Of a DNA stretch of 64,000 nt, positions 24,774 through 33,906 are shown piece by piece. Source of the stretch: Marininema mesophilum (lineage in GTDB: Bacteria > Bacillota > Bacilli > Thermoactinomycetales > DSM-45169); NCBI RefSeq assembly GCF_900106775.1, contig NZ_FNNQ01000005.1, positions 138,836 through 202,835 of the forward strand, read 5' to 3'. The notes beneath the pieces are model-generated. The model saw nothing but the letters and a program-made list of their open reading frames with translations. It ran no database searches and was not told where the DNA came from. The first letter of the stretch is position 1, and the number at the start of each line of letters is the position of its first letter. A program made the position numbers and the translations under genes.

Positions 24774-25832
24774 TCAATTACTTCGTCCCCTTTCCATAGA
24801 CTCTCTTTTCGTATCGGGTATCCAAACCTCCCCAAAGGAGGCTGTATGAACTTTACTCATATGGAGCCTTAATCTATGAAGAAATTCGCGAATTCTCACC
24901 CTATACGTATGATGTTGGAGCGTTTTCCGATAGGCTCGGATAGCCAACTGTTCCCGTTGACCAGGGTGATTAAGAAAATAGATTATCTTTCTTTTTAATT
25001 CCGCGATCCCCTTGTAGGAAACAATCTCATGACCTACCTTTAGAAAACGATTCAAATCCCGCCGATGGGTAGTCAATTGAAAGGAACGGCATGCTGCAAT
25101 ATCAAAGGTGCGGTTATTTGGTGTATAGACAGGTAATCCTTTGGGGTTCCCACGCACATCATTTTTTGTGCGATGAATGTTTAGGGTGATTTTTGCTCCA
25201 TTGTAATACTTAGCTGTCTCTGACGGTGGGATCGTCTCATTGATAATGCTATGCTTTAAACGCTCATAACTTTGAAGGCGTTCCCACCATCGACCTACAA
25301 AGATAAATTTCTTATCGCGAAAAAATTCTGCTAACGCATCGATAGTTTGCACCCGCGCCGGAAGTGCACTTCCCACAAAACAAATATCTGAATGATAGCG
25401 AGGAGCCACCTCCATCGGTCGATAGGTATCTTCATTCACACCCAATGGAAGGTAGAAACACACTTTGTTTAGCTTCCGATAGAAGGGAACACAACTTGCC
25501 TCTTGGGTAACCATAAATTCATAGGGAACCACCTGCCGTTTATGCAAATTGAGGAGATAGGGATCATCCACAATCCATAACCCCATATAGATTCCTTGTC
25601 TTTTTAAATGGATAACCTCTTGCGGAGATAATGCCCCACGCAAGGAAAGGATAACCTCTGGTCGAAAAGTGCGAATCAAATGCTCTAAATGGGATCGACT
25701 TTCACGATCTGGTTGATACACTCGAAACCCGAACCAATGAAGTTCATTCTGTAATTGCCCAAATGCACGTATGAAGTTAGGGTCGAGGTCCGAATAGGAG
25801 TGCCCCCCTGAAGCGATATAAAGCAAACGCAT
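24774..25832 (-). CDS. CgeB-like glycosyltransferase, paralogue 4 of 4
   Basis: The 352-residue protein is one of four tandem paralogues resembling CgeB, a spore-maturation protein of Bacillus that affects spore surface properties. All start MRLLxI, contain a DDPY motif (VDDPYLLN here), an E/DSxCVPxY segment, SDICFVGSA, YYNGAKI-NIHR, and the C-terminal PNNRTFDIAACRSFQL block typical of the Glyco_trans_1_2 donor domain. It is the last gene of the run, with GAAGGAGAG before the ATG at 25832. It ends in a charged tail longer than in its paralogues. Confidence 0.82.
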   Translation of the reverse strand: MRLLYIASGGHSYSDLDPNFIRAFGQLQNELHWFGFRVYQPDRESRSHLEHLIRTFRPEVILSLRGALSPQEVIHLKRQGIYMGLWIVDDPYLLNLHKRQVVPYEFMVTQEASCVPFYRKLNKVCFYLPLGVNEDTYRPMEVAPRYHSDICFVGSALPARVQTIDALAEFFRDKKFIFVGRWWERLQSYERLKHSIINETIPPSETAKYYNGAKITLNIHRTKNDVRGNPKGLPVYTPNNRTFDIAACRSFQLTTHRRDLNRFLKVGHEIVSYKGIAELKRKIIYFLNHPGQREQLAIRAYRKTLQHHTYRVRIREFLHRLRLHMSKVHTASFGEVWIPDTKRESMERGRSN

Positions 25833-25847
25833 GGTGGCTACTCTCCT

Positions 25848-26873
25848 TCACTTTCGTTTCTTCTCGATCAATTTTTTACGTCGTGATCTTCCGTGATTGA
25901 TCAGATAGTTCTGTAGGATGACCAACAAGCGCCTCACCCGGACATCGTAGGTATGTTCTCGCATCGTTCGTTGATAAGCATTTTGCGCAATGGCTGTTCG
26001 TTCGTCAGGATGTCTCAGATAATAATCCATCTTTTTGAGTAAATCTAAGGGTTTATGATAAGAGACGATATCTACCCCATTTTTATAAAACTTTTCTAGA
26101 TCTCTCCGATGCGTAATCAATTGAAAGGAGCGACAGGCTGCAATATCAAAGGTTCGATTATTGGGTGAATAGGCAGGCGTATTCCTAGGATTTTTTTGAA
26201 TATCGTTACAAGAACGATGGATATTCAGAACAATTTTTGCTCCATTGTAATAACGAACAACCTCAGAAGGTGGAATTTCTTCCTCGAGAATATGACGTTG
26301 AAGTAACTTATAGTTTTTCAACCGATCCCACCACTTGCCGATCAGTACGAGTCGCTCATGTTTCAGATGCGGGGAAAGTGCATCGATTATCTCAAGGCGA
26401 CCAGGAAATGCATTGCCAATAAAACAAACATCGCTCTCATACTTCTTATTTACCTCCATCGGCCGATAAATCGAAGGATTTACTCCTAACGGAAGAAAAT
26501 AGCACGCCTTTCCCCGAGCTCTGTATATAGGAACACAACTTGCTTCTTGCGTTATGATGAAATGATAAGGGCGAGCGATTTTATGACTATCCATCAGATG
26601 ATAGGGATCATCCGCAAGCCAAACTCCAACTGGAATTCCCTTCATCCGTAGATAATGGATCAACAATTTGGGGACTGCAAACCCTCGCATCACTAACGCG
26701 ATATCGGGACGTTGACTACGAATCACCTTATCTAATCGCTTCAGGTCAAAGGTCGGAAGGGAAAGTAGCTGAAAGCTTCTATCTTCCCTTTCCAACCCAC
26801 GTAGTGCAGTAATCATATTGGGGTTGAGGTTGGCCAAGGAACCAATGCCCTGTGAAATAAAAAGTAAACGCAT
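25848..26873 (-). CDS. CgeB-like glycosyltransferase, paralogue 3 of 4
   Basis: The 341-residue CgeB-like protein has the same motif order as its neighbours (ADDPYHL, QEASCVPIY, SDVCFIGNAFPGR, YYNGAKIVLNIHR, PNNRTFDIAACRSFQL) and ends in a lysine/arginine-rich tail (RSRRKKLIEKKRK). The ATG at 26873 was preferred because it aligns with the MRLL start of the other copies and has a G-rich site four bases upstream; the open frame runs 22 codons further into the preceding gene. The gap to the next gene is 15 bases, consistent with one operon. Confidence 0.82.
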   Translation of the reverse strand: MRLLFISQGIGSLANLNPNMITALRGLEREDRSFQLLSLPTFDLKRLDKVIRSQRPDIALVMRGFAVPKLLIHYLRMKGIPVGVWLADDPYHLMDSHKIARPYHFIITQEASCVPIYRARGKACYFLPLGVNPSIYRPMEVNKKYESDVCFIGNAFPGRLEIIDALSPHLKHERLVLIGKWWDRLKNYKLLQRHILEEEIPPSEVVRYYNGAKIVLNIHRSCNDIQKNPRNTPAYSPNNRTFDIAACRSFQLITHRRDLEKFYKNGVDIVSYHKPLDLLKKMDYYLRHPDERTAIAQNAYQRTMREHTYDVRVRRLLVILQNYLINHGRSRRKKLIEKKRK

Positions 26874-26905
26874 AGGACCCCCCATTGAAGGATTCATTTT
26901 CCCCG

Positions 26906-27898
26906 TCAACATCGCAAGCTTGACTGATTTTCCTTCCATTCCCGAATAAACTCTGTGAGACGAACACGATAGGTATGATCCTTCGTCGTCCTCATGCGAG
27001 CACGGGCCGCAATTCCTTCACGGAGCTGATCCTGTTGTAGAAAGTAGCGTGTTTTTTTCTCCAATTCCGACCGTCCTTGAAAAGAAACCATTTCCTGATT
27101 TATGCGATAGTAACGCACAAGGTCTCTCCGATGAGAGACTAGTTGAAAGGAGCGACAGGCTGCAATTTCAAAGGTTTTGTTGTTGGGTGTGCAGGCTGGA
27201 ATTTTACGTGGGTTGCGATTCACATCATCTGAGTCGCGATGAAAATTCCATACAATCTTTGCTCCGTTATAATAACGCGCCACTTCCCCTGCTGGGATCG
27301 GTTGATTGATAATCGCATGTTTCCATTTTTCATAATTGCGTAGTCGATCCCACCAACGACCAATGAGCAGGAAGCGGCGTTCTTGCAGGAGTCCTGCCAT
27401 CTCATCAATCATCGCAATCCGCGCATCTGTTGCACTTCCGACAAAACAGATATCTGATTGATATCGTTTCCCTACGACTAATGGTCGATATTTGGTCGGA
27501 TCGACCGCCAGCGGTAGATGGAGAGTAGGAATCCCTAGCCGTTGATAATGAGGAACACAGCCTGAATCCTGAGTAATCATGAAACTATATGGTTTTACCA
27601 CCTTCACATGGTTCGTAAAGGAATACGGATCATCTACCATATAAAGACCCACAGGTACACCCATTTTTCGGATGCGAAGCACTACGGAAGCGGGTAATTG
27701 ACCTCGTAAAGAGAGGAGACCATCCGGACGAAAAGATCTTATCATTTGCAACAAACCATAGATCCGCTGTTTTTCAGGGCGAAAGACTGCCAGGCTAAAA
27801 TCGGGTCGTTCCTTTGCTAGCATCCGAAATCCCCGGATAAGATTAGGATCTAAATCAGCAAGGGATGGGATCCCTGAGGCGACATATAGTAAGCGCAA
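26906..27898 (-). CDS. CgeB-like glycosyltransferase, paralogue 2 of 4
   Basis: The 330-residue CgeB-like protein carries VDDPYSFT, TQDSGCVPHYQRLG, SDICFVGSATDAR, YYNGAKIVWNFHR and PNNKTFEIAACRSFQL. Starting at TTG 27898 gives MRLLYVASG, which aligns with the other paralogues and places AGGTGG six bases upstream. Conservation of the DDPY and YYNGAKI motifs in all copies suggests that each is catalytically active and that they differ in acceptor or donor choice. Confidence 0.82.
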   Translation of the reverse strand: MRLLYVASGIPSLADLDPNLIRGFRMLAKERPDFSLAVFRPEKQRIYGLLQMIRSFRPDGLLSLRGQLPASVVLRIRKMGVPVGLYMVDDPYSFTNHVKVVKPYSFMITQDSGCVPHYQRLGIPTLHLPLAVDPTKYRPLVVGKRYQSDICFVGSATDARIAMIDEMAGLLQERRFLLIGRWWDRLRNYEKWKHAIINQPIPAGEVARYYNGAKIVWNFHRDSDDVNRNPRKIPACTPNNKTFEIAACRSFQLVSHRRDLVRYYRINQEMVSFQGRSELEKKTRYFLQQDQLREGIAARARMRTTKDHTYRVRLTEFIREWKENQSSLRC

Positions 27899-27931
27899 TC
27901 CATACCACCTGCTTGTCAATCAGGATCTTGA

Positions 27932-28927
27932 TTAATTCCGTCTCCGTAAGTAACCATGTAAAATCCCCACTAATCGCCGCATTCGAACATGATAAGAATG
28001 CTCCTGTAGAGTACGTTGATAGGCTCCTTCCGCGATCTTTTTCCGTTGTTGTTCGTGATTAAGGTAGTAAATCATTTTTCGTTTCAGATCCGTTATATCT
28101 GAATAATCTACCATCTCTTTACCCAATTGATAATAGCGACCGAGGTCATAGCGTTTAGAAGCAAGCTGGAAAGCGCCACATGCAGCGATATCAAAGGTGC
28201 GGTTATTTGGAGTTAAGGCAGGCACCTTTCTCGGATTCCGACCTAGATCGTCTGACGTACGATGGATGTTAAGAACAATTTTTGCTCCATTGTAATAGCG
28301 GGATACTTCATCTGGTGGGATCTTGTTCGTGCGAATTCCTCTTTTCAACTGATGATAATATTTCAGTTTCTCCCATCCTTCACCAATGATTAAGAATTTC
28401 TTTTTCATCAAGAGAACTCGCAATCGATCAAAGAACGGCAATCTCCCTGGCCACGCACTACCGACAAAACAAATATCAGACTGATACGTAGGTGAGACAT
28501 TCATCGGACGATAAAGAACGGGATTAACCGCAAGTGGAACATGAAATGCGGGCCTCTTTTTAACGTTGCGGTAATAGGGGACACAGCCTGAATCCTGGGT
28601 GAGCATAAAGTCATAACTGGGGACCATCCATTCATAATCCGTTAAATGATAGGGGTCATTCACCACCCAGAGCCCGATCGGGATACCCGGTGCCCAATTT
28701 CTAATATAGCGAGTCATCGGATGCGCATCTTTGCAAAAGACAAGGGCAATCTGGGGACGAAAGCTTTTGATTTTCTCTGCAAGATTGGCTAAGGGGTCCG
28801 TAGTAGGAAAGTGCGTTTGGATGTGGAAATTGCCCATTTCTTTCTCCAGCATCTTGAAGGCACCCACTACATTTTCCCCTAAGTGGGACAACGTCTGTAT
28901 ACCGGAGTAAATGAATAACAGCCGCAT
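27932..28927 (-). CDS. CgeB-like glycosyltransferase, paralogue 1 of 4
   Basis: The 331-residue CgeB-like protein is the first gene of the four-gene run. Motifs are VNDPYHLTD (N replaces the first D of DDPY), TQDSGCVPYYRN, SDICFVGSAWPGR, YYNGAKIVLNIHR and PNNRTFDIAACGAFQL (CG replaces CR). The two substitutions in otherwise invariant blocks make this the most divergent paralogue. The ATG at 28927 follows a modest GGGAAG site. It is divergent from the sulfotransferase gene. Confidence 0.82.
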   Translation of the reverse strand: MRLLFIYSGIQTLSHLGENVVGAFKMLEKEMGNFHIQTHFPTTDPLANLAEKIKSFRPQIALVFCKDAHPMTRYIRNWAPGIPIGLWVVNDPYHLTDYEWMVPSYDFMLTQDSGCVPYYRNVKKRPAFHVPLAVNPVLYRPMNVSPTYQSDICFVGSAWPGRLPFFDRLRVLLMKKKFLIIGEGWEKLKYYHQLKRGIRTNKIPPDEVSRYYNGAKIVLNIHRTSDDLGRNPRKVPALTPNNRTFDIAACGAFQLASKRYDLGRYYQLGKEMVDYSDITDLKRKMIYYLNHEQQRKKIAEGAYQRTLQEHSYHVRMRRLVGILHGYLRRRN

Positions 28928-29043
28928 TCCAACCACTTCCCACTTTCTCCATAAAGTCAGTAATCACCCTATGTTATTTCCAATGTGAATTTCCTGTTCG
29001 CCCGAAATCAAAAAGCATTAAAAAAATCAACTCCTGCATAAGC

Positions 29044-29069
29044 ACTGACCTTTGTCCATTCATATTGTA
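29044..29069 (+). promoter_or_regulatory. SigK-like promoter of the sulfotransferase gene
   Basis: AC-N15-CATATTGTA on the plus strand, with a perfect CATAnnnTA -10; an AAGC block like that of the array promoters lies 17 bases upstream of the -10. Confidence 0.5.
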
Positions 29070-29102
29070 AAAAAAGATATCGGAAGGAGGTCGGACTTAT
29101 CC

Positions 29103-30008
29103 TTGGCACTACTACAAAACGCCCGAGCGATCTGTATACTTGGGATGCACCGAAGTGGTACATCCCTTATCACTCGTGCAGTTAACTTATTAGGCCCCAA
29201 TGTGGGTACACCTAACTTACTCATGGCTCCCCACGAGACAAACCCTACTGGATTTTGGGAACACCTAGAGATTGTGCAAATTCATAAGCAGATCATGAAA
29301 AAGCTAAATAGCTCCTGGGATGCGACTAAGCCACTTCCTATACGTTGGTGGATTAGCAAGGAGATACAACCCTATAAAGAGAGCTTAAAAAAAATCATTA
29401 TTCGTGATTTTGCTACAAAAAACCTTTGGATGTGGAAAGATCCACGAACCTGCCTCCTTCTTCCTCTTTGGAAATCGATTCTAAACGAACTCGCGATTGA
29501 TTTACGCTGTGTCCTTGTGGTGCGCAATCCTATAGATGTTGCATCTTCCCTAAAAAGAAGAGATGGACTTGCTCAAGAGAAATCAATTCATATGTGGGCA
29601 TTACACACACTTAGCTCATTACAATACTCCCAAGGAACCCGCCGTGTGCTTATCCACTATGATCAATTTCTAGCCAATTGGCAACCTTCTCTACGCCATA
29701 TCGCTACTACTCTTGACCTTCCCTGGCCTCCCAATGAGTCTGCTCTACAAAAAACGATGAGTTATATGATCCAACCGGATTTACGCCACTCTCATTCCTC
29801 AGTGCAAGATCTAATCTGTCAAGGGAAAGCCTCTCCTCTACTGCTTACTCTTTATCGTCTCTGCTTAATCGTTGACCGCTTCCCGGAACGGATGACCTCT
29901 CCCTGGATGATACGAAATGTAAGACATCTATGTGATAGCTACTATAGCGGAAAGCCTTTGATCAAAGACCTCCCTTCACCCCTCCGTTCTAGAAAAAAAA
30001 CAAACTGA
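29103..30008 (+). CDS. sulfotransferase family protein
   Basis: The 301-residue protein has the PAPS-binding signature of the Sulfotransfer_3 family: CILGMHRSGTSLITR as 5'-phosphosulfate loop (residues 11-25) and VLVVRNPIDVASSLKRRDGL as 3'-phosphate loop. It would transfer sulfate from PAPS to a carbohydrate or other acceptor. The TTG at 29103 follows GGAAGGAGG by twelve bases; upstream in-frame codons lack a site. Carbohydrate sulfotransferases are uncommon in Bacillota, and this one stands inside a glycan gene island with a SigK-like promoter, so a sulfated spore-surface glycan is possible. Confidence 0.82.
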   Translation: MALLQNARAICILGMHRSGTSLITRAVNLLGPNVGTPNLLMAPHETNPTGFWEHLEIVQIHKQIMKKLNSSWDATKPLPIRWWISKEIQPYKESLKKIIIRDFATKNLWMWKDPRTCLLLPLWKSILNELAIDLRCVLVVRNPIDVASSLKRRDGLAQEKSIHMWALHTLSSLQYSQGTRRVLIHYDQFLANWQPSLRHIATTLDLPWPPNESALQKTMSYMIQPDLRHSHSSVQDLICQGKASPLLLTLYRLCLIVDRFPERMTSPWMIRNVRHLCDSYYSGKPLIKDLPSPLRSRKKTN

Positions 30009-30267
30009 AGACGCCGATTCATGAACAGCTAGTGTCACTTTGTTCTATCCACATTCAATAGAAGACAACTGCCTTTCTTTATCCTCTATCAGGTACCTAC
30101 CTAAACTTTTTCCAGCTCTGAGAATATAGTATAGAAGCTTTAACACAACGATGAAAATCCAGAAGTAAGCTGTATGCGCTAGACCCTAGTCTGAATCATT
30201 AGTAACTTTATAGCGCCTACAGCCTGGGAACCCTCATCGAATAACCTTTAGTTTGGGAGGATTATCG

Positions 30268-31260
30268 ATGTATAAAAATCAAGTTATCTTAATCACAGGA
30301 GGAACGGGTTCCTGGGGGGAAAACCTTGTCAAACGTCTTCTCCACACACCGGCCAAGGAGATTCGTGTATTTTCCCGGAATGAATTTTCCCAAGTGAAAA
30401 TGCACCGTTCCTTCTTATCCGCTAACGAAAACCGAGTAAAATTTATCATAGGAGACGTAAGGGACGAGGATGCTGTATTTGAAGCATGTAAAGGTGTCGA
30501 CATCCTATTTCATTTAGCGGCATTAAAGCATGTCCCAATCTGTGAAGATCAACCGGATGAAGCATTAAAAACGAATGTAGTGGGAACTGAAAATGTTATC
30601 CGGGCAGCCATTCGCCACAAAGTAAAGAAAGTGATCGATGTCTCAACAGATAAAGCTTGTGATCCTGTCAATTTCTATGGTATGACCAAGGCAATCGGTG
30701 AAAAATTGATCATTCGCGCCAACGATTGGAGCCCTCACACTCGCTTCGCATGTATTCGTGGAGGCAACGTTTTTGGCACAAATGGGAGTGTAGTCCCCTT
30801 ATTTAAGGACTTACTGCAACGAAAACAGGAGATTCCCCTCACTTCTGCTGAGATGACTCGTTTTTTCCTCACTGTCAATGAGGCAATTGACCTCTTGATC
30901 CAAGCAGCCCAGGCAGCCAAAGGAGGAGAAATCTTCGTTATGCGAATGAAATCTTGTCGCATTCTCGATCTCATTCGTGTAATGGGTAAGCATTTTGGAG
31001 TACACAATCCTACAATCCGCGAAATTGGCATTCGTCCAGGAGAAAAAATTCATGAAGTCCTTGTTTCCGCTTATGAAAGCCAATCCACCTATCAGTATGA
31101 TGAAAAATACTATGTTATTCTCTCCCCCCATTCTTCTCCTGCTGTCCGTCAGCAATATAGCCATCTCCCCGCTTGCAATTTTGACACCTACTCCTCTGAC
31201 AAATACCTAATGGATGATGAGGAAATTAACAAACTGTTGAAGAAGGGCGGGTTGGTTTAA
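30268..31260 (+). CDS. UDP-GlcNAc 4,6-dehydratase (5-inverting) family, FnlA/PseB-like
   Basis: The 330-residue extended SDR protein starts KNQVILITGGTGSWGENLV (NAD(P)-binding loop) and has LFHLAALKHVP, DVSTDKACDPVNFYGMTKA (catalytic region with YxxxK) and FGTNGSVVPLF, the pattern of Polysacc_synt_2 dehydratases such as FnlA, CapE and PseB. It converts UDP-GlcNAc to a 4-keto-6-deoxy sugar, probably with C5 inversion. The Tyr in YGMTK is like PseB; CapE has Met there. The ATG at 30268 follows GGGAGG. The reductase gene starts directly after its stop codon. Confidence 0.87.
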   Translation: MYKNQVILITGGTGSWGENLVKRLLHTPAKEIRVFSRNEFSQVKMHRSFLSANENRVKFIIGDVRDEDAVFEACKGVDILFHLAALKHVPICEDQPDEALKTNVVGTENVIRAAIRHKVKKVIDVSTDKACDPVNFYGMTKAIGEKLIIRANDWSPHTRFACIRGGNVFGTNGSVVPLFKDLLQRKQEIPLTSAEMTRFFLTVNEAIDLLIQAAQAAKGGEIFVMRMKSCRILDLIRVMGKHFGVHNPTIREIGIRPGEKIHEVLVSAYESQSTYQYDEKYYVILSPHSSPAVRQQYSHLPACNFDTYSSDKYLMDDEEINKLLKKGGLV

Positions 31261-32127
31261 ATGAAAAAAATCCTGGTGATCGGAGCAAACGGAATGGCTG
31301 GGCACATGATCCAGGATTATTTAATCCAACACACCCATCATGAAATATGGGCTACCACTCGTTCCGAAAAATCAAGCCACCGACGTCTTTATTTGGATGT
31401 GTTAGATACCAATCGACTTAGTGGATTGCTAATCACCCTCAAACCAGACCTTGTTATTAATGCCGTCGGCTTACTCAATCAAGATGCCGAAAACCACCCT
31501 GAACAAGCTGATAAAATCAATGGGGACCTCCCACAACTACTCTCTACCTATGGGATTACTCTCGGCTATCGACTTATTCATATCAGCACAGATTGTGTCT
31601 TCTCAGGCACAAAAGGAAACTATATCGAAGCCGACATTCGCGATGCAACTGGAGCCTATCCAGAAACTAAAAAACGTGGGGAAGACATCGATTCCAGGCA
31701 CCTCGTTATCCGTACTTCCATCATCGGTCCCGAACTACGAACTGGGATCGGTCTCTTGCATTGGTACTTGGCACAACAAAATCCTGTACAAGGCTATCGT
31801 CAGGTATGGTGGAACGGTGTCACAACACTGGAATTAGCCAAATCTATTCTTTGGGCCATCCAGCAACCACTGACTGGCCTTGTTCATCTATGTGTCAAAA
31901 ATAAAATTTCCAAACATGACCTACTGCGAATCATCCAAGATGTATTTCCAGGGAAGCGTGCTCCCATCAACCCTAGCGATACCCTTCACTCAGACAAAAG
32001 CCTCGTCAATACCCGGGCTGATTTCCCATACCACCCCCCACACTATCGCGATATGTTGCTTGAGCTAAAACAATGGATGGAAGCAGCTCCACAATCTCGT
32101 TACTCTCATTATCAATGGAAACGTTAA
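31261..32127 (+). CDS. RmlD-like sugar 4-reductase
   Basis: The 288-residue SDR protein starts KKILVIGANGMAGHMIQ and has HISTDCVFSG, then a YPETK motif at the catalytic YxxxK position, which places it with RmlD-type reductases. It lacks the cupin domain of CapF/FnlB, so it is more like WbvR, the single-domain reductase of the UDP-L-RhaNAc/L-QuiNAc route. With the dehydratase directly upstream (stop TAA abuts ATG) and the 2-epimerase at 20582, the set can make a UDP-2-acetamido-2,6-dideoxy-L-hexose. Which epimer is made is not decided by the sequence. Confidence 0.85.
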   Translation: MKKILVIGANGMAGHMIQDYLIQHTHHEIWATTRSEKSSHRRLYLDVLDTNRLSGLLITLKPDLVINAVGLLNQDAENHPEQADKINGDLPQLLSTYGITLGYRLIHISTDCVFSGTKGNYIEADIRDATGAYPETKKRGEDIDSRHLVIRTSIIGPELRTGIGLLHWYLAQQNPVQGYRQVWWNGVTTLELAKSILWAIQQPLTGLVHLCVKNKISKHDLLRIIQDVFPGKRAPINPSDTLHSDKSLVNTRADFPYHPPHYRDMLLELKQWMEAAPQSRYSHYQWKR

Positions 32128-32211
32128 ACAGCTCTTAAACACACTCATCTACTGAGCATTTATCTGAATATCTTAGACTTCCTATTCTATTTTCTCGATA
32201 ATAATCAATTT

Positions 32212-32253
32212 AAAGGCTTTTACATTGTTGTAATCAATGTAAAAGCCTTTATT
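32212..32253 (+). terminator. terminator of the dehydratase-reductase operon
   Basis: A perfect 16-bp stem AAAGGCTTTTACATTG/CAATGTAAAAGCCTTT with a seven-base loop followed by a T-rich tract. Confidence 0.9.
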
Positions 32254-32325
32254 CTTCTTCTGAGTTGAGCAGATATTTGAACTTTATCCATTCGATTCCT
32301 CTCCTACACTAGGATCATCCTCCTA

Positions 32326-32358
32326 CAAAAAAGCCATCTACCCGTTCGGTAAATGGCT
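32326..32358 (-). terminator. terminator of the lactate permease gene
   Basis: AGCCATtTACC/GGTAgATGGCT stem followed on the minus strand by six T, about 37 bases beyond the stop codon. Confidence 0.85.
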
Positions 32359-32394
32359 ACACAACTATCCCGTTCTTATATCAAGTAAGGTTTT

Positions 32395-33906
32395 CTACAT
32401 CCACCCCACTATCCGTATCACTACTAATTCAATACCAATTATCGTAACTGTTCCAAATCCCACTAGAAGCATTCGTTTTAATAGGGCACTCTCCTGCTCT
32501 CGCACCCCCCCAATGCTCGCACCAAGGACTACTTTTGAGGGGTTCGCCATGATCAAATGAGAGGAACTGGCGTTTTGTGAGTAAGCCGCTAACTGTTCGG
32601 ATAAGCCCAACTGATGGGCCGTTTGTACTTGCATTTTGATAAACATCGAATTGGATCCTGTATTGCTCCCTGCCAAAAAGCCACCCAATCCTCCGATTAA
32701 TGGTGTGATATAGAGGAATGCAGAACCAAAGGTTTCCGCAGCCGTTTGTGATAGTACTTGAGTCATACCCGAGAGCGACATCATTTCAGACATAATCACA
32801 AACAAAAGGGTGGAAACGATAACCGGATACCAATGGATCCAGGTTTGTTTCATGCTCTTTGTGATTGTTTCTTGTTTAATACCAAAGATCCAGATCGTAA
32901 AGATACAGACCAAGATGAGGAAAAAACCAGGGGAATAAAGAAAAGGGAACGTAAATTGATACGTTGGTAATGATAAAACGGCGTGGGTTTTAAGTACTTC
33001 AGCTACCCCTGGTACTAACCGTGAAAAAAGAAGCATCCCAATCAAAAATAGGTATGGACTAAGTGATTTTAATTTTCCAAAGTTCTCTTCCTGTGCCAGC
33101 GCAGCCCCGATCTCCGATTCTGCTTGTTGATCCACCTCTCGACGGGTAACGAAGCGGATCACTGCTAGTTCAACCCCCAGTGTACTCAAGGCACCAAAGA
33201 CACCTGCCAACTCCACTCCCACAAAGGCATTAAATGCCCACACCGATAATCCAAGGGTACCCGATGTAAGGAGAACTTCGAACCACCGTCGTTTTAACCC
33301 CTTCCACCCATCAGCAATAATCGTCATGATGATGGCGAAGTAGGCAAATATCGGAAGCGAAAGAAGTGCCGTTCCTGTTCCTAAATTTTGGGGATCCAAA
33401 TGAGCTAAGTCGGAACCAATCACCGTCCCAGCAGCAAGAGAGCCCCAGGGGACGGCACTTAAACTAATCAAAGAAATGATAATCGCCTGAACAGGACGAA
33501 AGCCAAGGGCGATGAGAATGGGACAAATCACGATGGCAGCCAATCCAAAACCACTCGCTGATTCCACTAGTGGAGAAAACGCCACCGCTAAAATGAGCAC
33601 TTGGCGCACCGGATCATGGGTGGATTTTGCAACGATAGCCGCAAAAGAGCGAATAACCCCGCGTTCATTCATCAGATGAAATAAAAATATACCAAAAAGC
33701 AAAAAGTAAGCAACCGATGAGGTCGTAAGTGTTCCTTTAATAAATGGGAATAACACCTCATCGGATTTTAACTTAAAATAAGAGATGGCTATGACCAACG
33801 CCAATAAACAACCCGCGATACCTGCACGTACAATGGATTGTCTCAAGACAAATAATATAATGAGGACAGCCACGATGGGAGAAATCGCAAGAAAAAAATC
33901 AACCAT
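32395..33906 (-). CDS. L-lactate permease (LctP/LutP family)
   Basis: The 503-residue membrane protein has about a dozen hydrophobic segments and the LctP signatures FSPLVESASGFGLAAIVICPIL and GFLAGSNTGSNSMF. The family imports L-lactate or glycolate with protons. It is somewhat shorter than typical 540-560-residue members, with the shortening in the central loops. AAGGAG lies eight bases before the ATG at 33906. It is monocistronic, and no lactate oxidation genes are nearby. The 198 bases upstream are very AT-rich and hold several possible promoters, none clear. Confidence 0.9.
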   Translation of the reverse strand: MVDFFLAISPIVAVLIILFVLRQSIVRAGIAGCLLALVIAISYFKLKSDEVLFPFIKGTLTTSSVAYFLLFGIFLFHLMNERGVIRSFAAIVAKSTHDPVRQVLILAVAFSPLVESASGFGLAAIVICPILIALGFRPVQAIIISLISLSAVPWGSLAAGTVIGSDLAHLDPQNLGTGTALLSLPIFAYFAIIMTIIADGWKGLKRRWFEVLLTSGTLGLSVWAFNAFVGVELAGVFGALSTLGVELAVIRFVTRREVDQQAESEIGAALAQEENFGKLKSLSPYLFLIGMLLFSRLVPGVAEVLKTHAVLSLPTYQFTFPFLYSPGFFLILVCIFTIWIFGIKQETITKSMKQTWIHWYPVIVSTLLFVIMSEMMSLSGMTQVLSQTAAETFGSAFLYITPLIGGLGGFLAGSNTGSNSMFIKMQVQTAHQLGLSEQLAAYSQNASSSHLIMANPSKVVLGASIGGVREQESALLKRMLLVGFGTVTIIGIELVVIRIVGWM

